The notes beneath the pieces were generated by a model that was not told the DNA's origin, ran no database searches, and saw nothing but the letters and a program-made list of their open reading frames with translations. Both the position numbers and the translations under genes were made by a program. Positions 60,101 through 64,000 of a DNA stretch of 64,000 bases are shown here, piece by piece. The stretch lies in assembly GCF_018139645.1 (NCBI RefSeq), contig NZ_JAGSPM010000005.1, forward strand, positions 235,984 through 299,983, given 5' to 3'. Source of the DNA: Affinundibacterium baiyunense. Its GTDB lineage: Bacteria > Pseudomonadota > Gammaproteobacteria > Burkholderiales > Burkholderiaceae_D. Numbering within the stretch: the stretch's first letter is position 1; every line of letters begins with the position of its first letter.

Positions 60101-60243
60101 CGGGTGATAACCCCTTTGTAGATATTCGATTTACGGAGTTCGCGTCCAGTGGTCTCGATATCAATGTCAATCAGCTTTTGCCCATTAACAATGGCTACGC
60201 GCAACTCTTCTTGCTGCGTAGCATTAAACAGCATACGTTTCAT
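57106..60243 (-). CDS. rne: ribonuclease E
   Basis: Essential endonuclease that starts mRNA decay and processes rRNA and tRNA, and the scaffold of the RNA degradosome. The N-terminal catalytic half (about 1-510) begins MKRMLFNATQQEELRVA, contains an S1 RNA-binding domain, the metal-binding DHTEALVSVDVNSA and IVIDFIDM regions, and the Zn-link CPRCNGTGHI. The C-terminal half is disordered: Arg/Asn/Gly-rich blocks (about 600-780) followed by a long acidic Ala/Val/Thr-rich stretch and a short conserved-looking end (LGRQRKPAAV). ATG 60243 has GGAGAA upstream. At 1045 residues it is full-length. The eno product (7758-9041) is a possible degradosome partner. Confidence 0.97.
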   Translation of the reverse strand: MKRMLFNATQQEELRVAIVNGQKLIDIDIETTGRELRKSNIYKGVITRIEPSLEACFVNYGEERHGFLPFKEVARSYFKEGIDVRNSSIKDALREGQEIIVQVEKEERGNKGAALTSFISLAGRYLVLMPNNPRGGGVSRRVEGEDRQELRETMDKLDLPQGMSVIARTAGIGRNVDELQWDLNYLMQLWRAIDGAGKSAQGAFLIYQESSLVIRAIRDYFQPDIGEILIDTDDIYEQAQQFMSHVMPDMVHRVKRYSDDVPLFSRFQIEHQIETAYSRTVPLPSGGAIVIDHTEALVSVDVNSARATRGGDIETTAFNTNCEAAEEVARQLRLRDLGGLIVIDFIDMENAKNQREVETRLKDALRYDRARVQMGKISRFGLMELSRQRLRPSLSEGSHVTCPRCNGTGHIRDTESSALQVLRIIQEEAMKENSAAIHVQVPVDVAAFLLNEKRGEILKIENRHRVTAILIPNKHLETPHYKLDRLKHDDPRLEEAHVSYAMAEQADTDIGYNKRQKDEVKPRQEAVVKSITPETAPIVERKPAPVATSPKAGSEGGLFAGIAKFFSSIFGGAEAKAPAPEEKPKHGRDKNDRNRQRNRGQNGRNGRNGRNGAEDDRAATNNANQNSNNNGNANKSADKDLTKSSSETQARQNKPARPPREEKEAQEGRRDRQQRQRDAKKDSAEIKADDVASTTATSLTAPALNKPKTQEVREPRENLVTGSEQDGAEPQAEEGRRRRRGGRNRNRRDRNGVENADLATNANESNAEQKHEDPPAFIPVADLMINTPIANETISASPAVELNNAQTEEKPVAASSNQEVAVDSPVQTSLDLAPAAVSATVPASNIEVVASTVEDSNVSANAPVTNNSEVPSVNIAAEATTILNTEAVVSSSVSTSADAAVEVPTQATDSSTNSSTNASEDSTATSAPEADIAVQASAKPLETTVTSTPVAMNETLPMFAEAVTVEVAPVAPISTPAPVVETAPTVDLNSVLAQAGLVLAATDPEKLKAAQQSSSQVAAVPRLGRQRKPAAVIADEPLVFVETKK

Positions 60244-60943
60244 ATTTTTCTCCATGGCACTAAAGCCATATTTCACAATGATCAGCTTGGCTGAGTAATC
60301 GTGAGGTGCTTACATTGGATGTATGCGAGAACGGAGAGTTTGAGGGCGTGGGAAATGCCACTGGCATAAAGAAATACAAAAGTCTCCTACGAGCGATCAG
60401 CCAAATGCTGGAATCATTCAAAGGTACTTTTTACTTCTGTTATGCGCTTGGCGCGGATAGTTCTCACCTAGGCGAGTGCACATGTCTCCGAGTATTCTTG
60501 CTTGTACTCTGTCATCTGGTGATGTACAGCAGCTTTAACCAAGCTAATATTATTCAGGCGATGCGCAACTTACTAAAATTAATAGTGTCAAAGCGTTTGT
60601 TAATCAAATTAAAGCAAAACGTATGACGGAATCGACCGGTACTTTTCAAACTATCAACCGGCAAGCCAACGAATTTATGTCAATTCGCGTCTCTTGCCAG
60701 ACTTATCCTTATATTTCAAACCTTCTGATCCAAATCGCTTTGCATGAATCCGATTGCCACAATTGGTTGCAACCTTGACCTGTAAAACGATGTGCATACA
60801 CATCTTTTCTATCGAATTTGCAAAATGGCGAGGCCGATAGACTCGCCCCTGTGTAGAATAGTCGTCTTTCTTACACATGCTGAAGCTTGGTAAGCTTCAG
60901 CTGCAGCGATTATATATTCAAAATGAAGGACTTAGCGATAAAA
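60244..60943. other. rne leader and divergent rne/rluC promoter region
   Basis: A 700-base gap. RNase E controls its own mRNA through a long 5' untranslated region in E. coli, and a similar leader is likely here. Visible structure: GATGTG-CATA-CACATC hairpin at 60789-60804, and a perfect 10-bp inverted repeat GCTGAAGCTT / AAGCTTCAGC at 60879-60901 just before a TATATT (60913-60918) that may be the rluC -10. The plus-strand frame at 60306-60626 does not look like a real gene. Confidence 0.5.
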
Positions 60944-61930
60944 ATGGCGGCAAATTCTCAAAAACCATCTAAAAAAGTGGATGAACAGCCAGCCTCGCAA
61001 ACTTTTGCACAAGTGCAACTGATTACGATTAATGAAGAAGATGCTGGTCAGCGTATTGATAACTTTTTGTTGCGTATTTGCAAGGGCGTACCCAAAAGTC
61101 ACGTTTATCGCATACTCAGATCAGGTGAAGTGCGTGTCAATAAGGGACGTATCGATCAGTTATATCGCCTGCAAGTGGGAGATATCGTACGTGTACCACC
61201 AACCCGAATTGCAGAAAAAGAAACTACGCATGTCCCAAGTGCTGAGTTTGCTGTCATTTTCGAAGATAGTCATTTGTTAATTATCGATAAACCAGCTGGC
61301 GTTGCAGTGCACGGTGGTTCTGGCGTGAGTTTTGGCGTGATTGAGCAATTACGTGCGTCTCGTCCTGATGCCAAGTTTTTAGAATTAGTACATCGCTTGG
61401 ATCGTGAAACTTCGGGCTTATTGTTGTTAGCAAAGAAACGATCAGCCTTGGTCAATTTGCATGAGCAAATGCGTGATGGCCATACGGATAAACGATATTT
61501 AACCTTGGTTGCAGGTGATTGGAAGAATCAACGTCAACATATTAAATTGCCATTGCACAAATATACGACGGCAGATGGTGAGCGACGTGTACGGGTGCAA
61601 GCGGATGGGATGGAGTCACATACGGTATTTAGTTTGAAGAAAAAGTATACCGATTTTGCGTTATTAGAAGCAGAACTTAAGACTGGTCGAACACATCAAA
61701 TTCGTGTGCATTTGTCATCAAGTGGCTTTGCGATTGCTGGGGATGATAAATACGGTGATTTTGCTCTGAATCGTGCATTGTTGAAGGCAACTGAACATCG
61801 AGGCGCGCTAAAACGTATGTTTTTACATGCACATCAAATTACCTTTACGCATCCAGAAACCGGAAAACAAATGACTTTGAATGCAGCTTTGCCGAAAGAA
61901 TGTGAAAAGTTTCTACAGAGTTTGCATTAA
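60944..61930 (+). CDS. rluC: 23S rRNA pseudouridine synthase RluC
   Basis: Makes pseudouridines 955, 2504 and 2580 of 23S rRNA in E. coli. It has an N-terminal S4 RNA-binding domain (RIDNFLLRICKGVPKSHVY) and the RluA-type catalytic domain with the active Asp in HRLDRETSGLLLLAK, and RTHQIRVHL near the end. Starts at 60923 (MKDLAIKM) and 60944 (MAANSQ) are both possible; I prefer 60944 because AAGGA lies 13 bases upstream while 60923 has nothing and sits next to a -10-like TATATT. Head-to-head with rne, as in many gamma- and betaproteobacteria. Confidence 0.94.
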   Translation: MAANSQKPSKKVDEQPASQTFAQVQLITINEEDAGQRIDNFLLRICKGVPKSHVYRILRSGEVRVNKGRIDQLYRLQVGDIVRVPPTRIAEKETTHVPSAEFAVIFEDSHLLIIDKPAGVAVHGGSGVSFGVIEQLRASRPDAKFLELVHRLDRETSGLLLLAKKRSALVNLHEQMRDGHTDKRYLTLVAGDWKNQRQHIKLPLHKYTTADGERRVRVQADGMESHTVFSLKKKYTDFALLEAELKTGRTHQIRVHLSSSGFAIAGDDKYGDFALNRALLKATEHRGALKRMFLHAHQITFTHPETGKQMTLNAALPKECEKFLQSLH

Positions 61931-61986
61931 TTGTAATAATTTGTTGTTCGGAAAAATGTTGATTTGTATTGTGAAAAAATAATAAT

Positions 61987-62646
61987 ATGGCAAAAAAGTT
62001 ATTTGATTTTATTGTATTTGATTGGGATGGTACGCTGATGGATAGTACAGCGACCATCGTAAAGTGTATTCAAGCTGCGGCCAGAGATTTGCAGCTTCCT
62101 GTACCTGATGATGCCGCCGCTGCCCACGTAATTGGTTTAGCCTTAGCAGATGCGATGCGTGCAGTTATGCCTGATGTTGATCCTAAGTATTATCCAAAAA
62201 TGGTGGAGCGTTATCGTTACCATTATTTAGTGCGGGATCACGAGTTACCCTTATTTCCAGGTGTTCGAGAAATGCTAGGGGATCTGGCACAACAAGGTTA
62301 TTTTTTAGCCGTTGCAACAGGCAAGAGTCGTGTCGGTTTGAATCGCGCAATGAATAGCGCTAATGTCTTGTCGATGTTTGATGCGACACGCTGCGCCGAT
62401 GAAACTTTTTCTAAGCCGCATCCTGCCATGTTGCAGGAATTGACTCGTGAGTTGGGGCAAGATATGCAACGCACCTTGATGATTGGTGACACGACACATG
62501 ATTTATTGATGGCCGCAAATGCAGGTGCTGCCGCGGTTGCGGTCGAATACGGTGCACATGAACCCGAGCTGTTGGCCACTGTGCCTAGTTTGTATTCAGC
62601 GAAGAAAGTGGCAGATTTGCATCAGTGGTTAACTGAAAACGCATGA
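61987..62646 (+). CDS. HAD-IA phosphatase (phosphoglycolate-phosphatase-like)
   Basis: A 219-residue HAD hydrolase with motif I FDWDGTLMDS, a helical cap of the Gph/PGMB type, motif II VATGKSRVGL, and motif IV MIGDTTHDLLMAANAG. Substrate unknown; the closest style is the Gph-like protein regularly found after rluC in Burkholderiales. It follows rluC by 56 bases and precedes the Rieske gene by 32, so it is likely co-transcribed with both. Confidence 0.9.
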   Translation: MAKKLFDFIVFDWDGTLMDSTATIVKCIQAAARDLQLPVPDDAAAAHVIGLALADAMRAVMPDVDPKYYPKMVERYRYHYLVRDHELPLFPGVREMLGDLAQQGYFLAVATGKSRVGLNRAMNSANVLSMFDATRCADETFSKPHPAMLQELTRELGQDMQRTLMIGDTTHDLLMAANAGAAAVAVEYGAHEPELLATVPSLYSAKKVADLHQWLTENA

Positions 62647-62678
62647 AGCCTTATCGATCAATAATTTAGGATGGAGAA

Positions 62679-63056
62679 ATGGCTGAGATTTTTATTTGTA
62701 ATTCGCTAGAACTAGAAGAAGGTGGAAAAGGGATACGCTTTCCCTTGCTTGCAGGTAGTGACGAAGCAACTGGATTTGTTGTGCGCTACGATGGCGCAGC
62801 ACATGCTTATTTAAATCGATGCGCGCATGTGCCGGTTGAGTTGGATTGGTCGCCGGGGGAGTTCTTTGAAGGAAGTGGACTGTATATCATGTGCGCAACA
62901 CATGGTGCGATTTATGTTCCTGAAACAGGTCACTGCACAGGTGGCCCTTGCCGAGGTGGTCGATTACGAAAAATTCAAGTTACTGAAGTGGATGGTAAGA
63001 TTTACTGGCACACGGATGATTATCTGACCGTTAAATCGTCTTCATCAGTATCTTAG
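62679..63056 (+). CDS. small Rieske [2Fe-2S] protein
   Basis: A 125-residue soluble Rieske-domain protein. Cluster ligands are Cys48 and His50 (RCAHVPVE) and Cys72 and His75 (MCATHGAIY), with a Pro-rich loop region TGGPCRGGRL. The spacing fits stand-alone Rieske ferredoxins. Its electron partners are unknown. It is conserved after rluC and the HAD gene in Burkholderiales, where a S49 peptidase gene often follows; that gene is absent here. Confidence 0.9.
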   Translation: MAEIFICNSLELEEGGKGIRFPLLAGSDEATGFVVRYDGAAHAYLNRCAHVPVELDWSPGEFFEGSGLYIMCATHGAIYVPETGHCTGGPCRGGRLRKIQVTEVDGKIYWHTDDYLTVKSSSSVS

Positions 63057-63386
63057 TCTGCTGTACAAAATGGCATGCTTGTCTGCTTGGAGTAGCTTTA
63101 ATTTCTTTAATCTTGAAAATCATTTAGATAGTTAAAATTTTCTTCCTATCGTATATTCCCTCGACTATATTGAAGTCGTAACTGGTTCAAGCGAGGAGGT
63201 CAATATACATAAATATTTTTGTATTTCAGACGAATGGCATTTGAGCTCCGGTGTTGATGTTTTGCCGGTTATGTGTGAAGTAGAAGGTCTAGTTTGTACA
63301 ATCAGTACTTTCAGTACTATTAATGCGAAGAAATCATCGAGTGAATTTTCCTCGATTTAGAGGCTTCTAATAAGCCTCAATGTGAT

Positions 63387-63414
63387 AAAAACGATGGCTA
63401 ATGCCATCGTTTTT
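63387..63414 (+). terminator. strong Rho-independent terminator
   Basis: Perfect 12-bp stem AAAAACGATGGC / GCCATCGTTTTT with a 4-base loop. It lies over 330 bases past the Rieske stop and directly after the start-less frame. Confidence 0.85.
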
Positions 63415-63459
63415 CATTTCTGAGCAGGTATTTTCAATTGTTGGTTTTATAGAATTTGC

Positions 63460-63500
63460 TTGCGTCAAATCAAGAAAAAATGCGCATACTCCGTTATCAT
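63460..63500 (+). promoter_or_regulatory. FNR/ANR-type box and -10 for the copper ATPase gene
   Basis: TTGCG-TCAA-ATCAA (63460-63473) matches TTGAT-N4-ATCAA at 8 of 10 positions. TATCAT (63495-63500) matches the -10 at 5 of 6, and transcription from about 63507 would place the box near -41, the class II activator position. This fits low-oxygen control of a cytochrome cbb3 assembly gene. Confidence 0.6.
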
Positions 63501-63532
63501 GCGAGAAATCATATTGAAATTTTTGTTTTCTT

Positions 63533-63781
63533 ATGCAATTAGCCTTGTCGCACATTTATGGCACTTATTTTTCGCGTTTGTTTAAGCGCGAGAAATGCTT
63601 GTGCTTTCACTGTGGTGAGAGCATGCGTAAAGATGGAGCATTAATGGTGACATTTCAGCAAACTCAACAACCTGTTTGCTGCCACGGATGTTTGGCTGTG
63701 CTCAACACCATACAAAGTAACGGTTTGGTTGAACAATATTTGCAATCCAAACAAATCAATGAAAGTAGTTCGCCCAGATGA
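63533..63781 (+). CDS. N-terminal cysteine domain of CcoI/FixI-type copper ATPase, separate frame
   Basis: An 82-residue protein that corresponds to the N-terminal metal-binding region (YHS-like/ATPase-associated) found at the start of CcoI/FixI P-type ATPases. Metal-binding cysteines are Cys22, Cys24 and Cys27 (KCLCFHCG) and Cys49, Cys50 and Cys53 (PVCCHGC), followed by the typical LVEQYL. In most relatives this is fused to the ATPase. Here a stop (63779-63781) overlaps the ATPase ATG at 63778, so the parts are made as two chains by coupled translation, or the gene is disrupted. The FNR-type promoter upstream supports a cbb3-oxidase role. Confidence 0.75.
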   Translation: MQLALSHIYGTYFSRLFKREKCLCFHCGESMRKDGALMVTFQQTQQPVCCHGCLAVLNTIQSNGLVEQYLQSKQINESSSPR

Positions 63782-64000
63782 GCATCGCGAGTGAGCCCTC
63801 AACCACAGGCGAATTGCCAACTTCAGACCAGCAGATACAGACAGAGTTACTCAGCGTAGCAGGTATTCGTTGTGCCGCATGCGTGCAATTGATTGAGTTT
63901 CGAGTTTCTCAATTAACTGGAGTTGAATCGTTTCGAATCAATCCTATTTCGCAGAAGGCGCAATTGCGTTGGGATTCAGCTCGTTTGAGTTTAAAGGAAA
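63778..64000 (+). CDS. CcoI/FixI-type copper P-type ATPase (3' truncated by window edge)
   Basis: The first 74 codons of a heavy-metal P-type ATPase that delivers copper for cytochrome cbb3 assembly, if the family call is right. It opens MSIASEPSTTGEL and reaches a heavy-metal-associated domain with the metal site GIRCAACVQLIE. Only this domain is in the window; the ATPase core must follow to the right. The ATG overlaps the stop of the preceding frame (ATGA). In this frame a stop lies at 63766-63768, so only the 13 bases 63769-63781 would permit a frameshift from the first frame. Confidence 0.78.
   Translation, partial: MSIASEPSTTGELPTSDQQIQTELLSVAGIRCAACVQLIEFRVSQLTGVESFRINPISQKAQLRWDSARLSLKE

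Larger units (their letters stand above)
63057..63532. other. intergenic region with a start-less reading frame, hairpins and an FNR box
   Basis: From left to right it holds an open frame (about 63120-63360) that lacks an ATG, GTG or TTG near a perfect AGGAGG (63194-63199); two hairpins (GAGGCTT/AAGCCTC at 63360-63378, and a terminator at 63387-63414); and an FNR-like site with a -10 for the next gene. The frame may be a damaged or unusual small gene; I do not assign it a product. Confidence 0.45.

Noticed and set aside
60306-60626. 106-codon plus-strand frame in the rne leader
   Set aside because: No ribosome-binding site, Cys/Leu-rich shadow-like composition, and it lies where the rne untranslated leader is expected.
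63769-63781. Programmed -1 frameshift joining the copper ATPase frames
   Set aside because: The 13-base window has no X-XXY-YYZ slippery sequence and no clear downstream stimulator; coupled translation or an indel is simpler.

Overview
The window looks like a chromosomal segment of a moderate-GC betaproteobacterium of the order Burkholderiales, most likely family Oxalobacteraceae (an Undibacterium-like organism is my best guess). This is inferred from gene order (pyrG-kdsA-eno-ftsB; grpE-dnaK-dnaJ; purM / perM-hda-HAD-pcnB-folK-panB; moeA-mobA-moaA / rne-rluC-HAD-Rieske) and protein style; no database search was possible. No rRNA, tRNA or CRISPR array was seen.

Layout. 1-4800: the 3' part of comEC (DNA uptake), an alpha/beta hydrolase, an LpxR-like outer-membrane lipid A deacylase and a GNAT acetyltransferase. 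4900-9520: pyrG, kdsA, eno, ftsB. 9600-21450 (minus strand): a surface-polysaccharide/LPS locus. waaC (inner core) and manB come first in map order, then a WbpM/CapD-type dehydratase, a PglC-like initiating sugar transferase, an epimerase/reductase, one GT2 glycosyltransferase, a Wzx-like flippase and the four dTDP-rhamnose genes rmlD, C, A, B. No Wzy polymerase is visible. 21650-25820: the heat-shock operon grpE-dnaK-dnaJ with sigma32-like promoters. 25900-30100: a beta-carbonic anhydrase, a two-gene Cache-HAMP / DUF4388-like signalling pair without a visible output domain, and an OafA-type acyltransferase.

30200-38814 is the most interesting region: a photolyase/cryptochrome island. It has three different photolyase-superfamily proteins (a cryptochrome-like photolyase with a basic tail, a DASH cryptochrome and an iron-sulfur FeS-BCP photolyase). 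It also carries small families that often travel with photolyases (DUF2805/TIGR03643, DUF2256, a DUF393 DCC thiol protein, a TIGR02450 Trp-rich protein and a C-factor-like SDR) and a Tat-exported high-potential iron-sulfur protein. These surround a divergently transcribed MerR-type regulator whose sensory part lacks a recognisable cobalamin-binding motif and ends in a Cys-containing helical domain. The leaders of the regulator and of the first photolyase share two exact sequence blocks.

38900-43600 is mixed accessory DNA: an S41 peptidase lipoprotein in which the usual Lys is Cys, a nitrilase, a ParDE-like toxin-antitoxin pair and an unrecognised zinc-ribbon-like protein. 43600-50700 is the conserved panB-folK-pcnB-hda-perM / purM block. 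50900-53530 holds a lipocalin, a cyclophilin lipoprotein with an extra N-terminal beta domain and a periplasmic binding protein. 53700-63060 holds the molybdenum-cofactor genes, rne, rluC, a phosphatase and a Rieske protein. The right edge holds the start of a CcoI/FixI-type copper P-type ATPase, split into two overlapping reading frames behind a well-placed FNR box.

Repeat content: two inverted pairs and one single copy of a REP-like element (10660-10819, 37843-38008, 40341-40381), a perfect 22-bp inverted repeat (37688-37769), a long imperfect hairpin between dnaK and dnaJ, and a 106-bp cruciform-like element downstream of the DUF486 gene.
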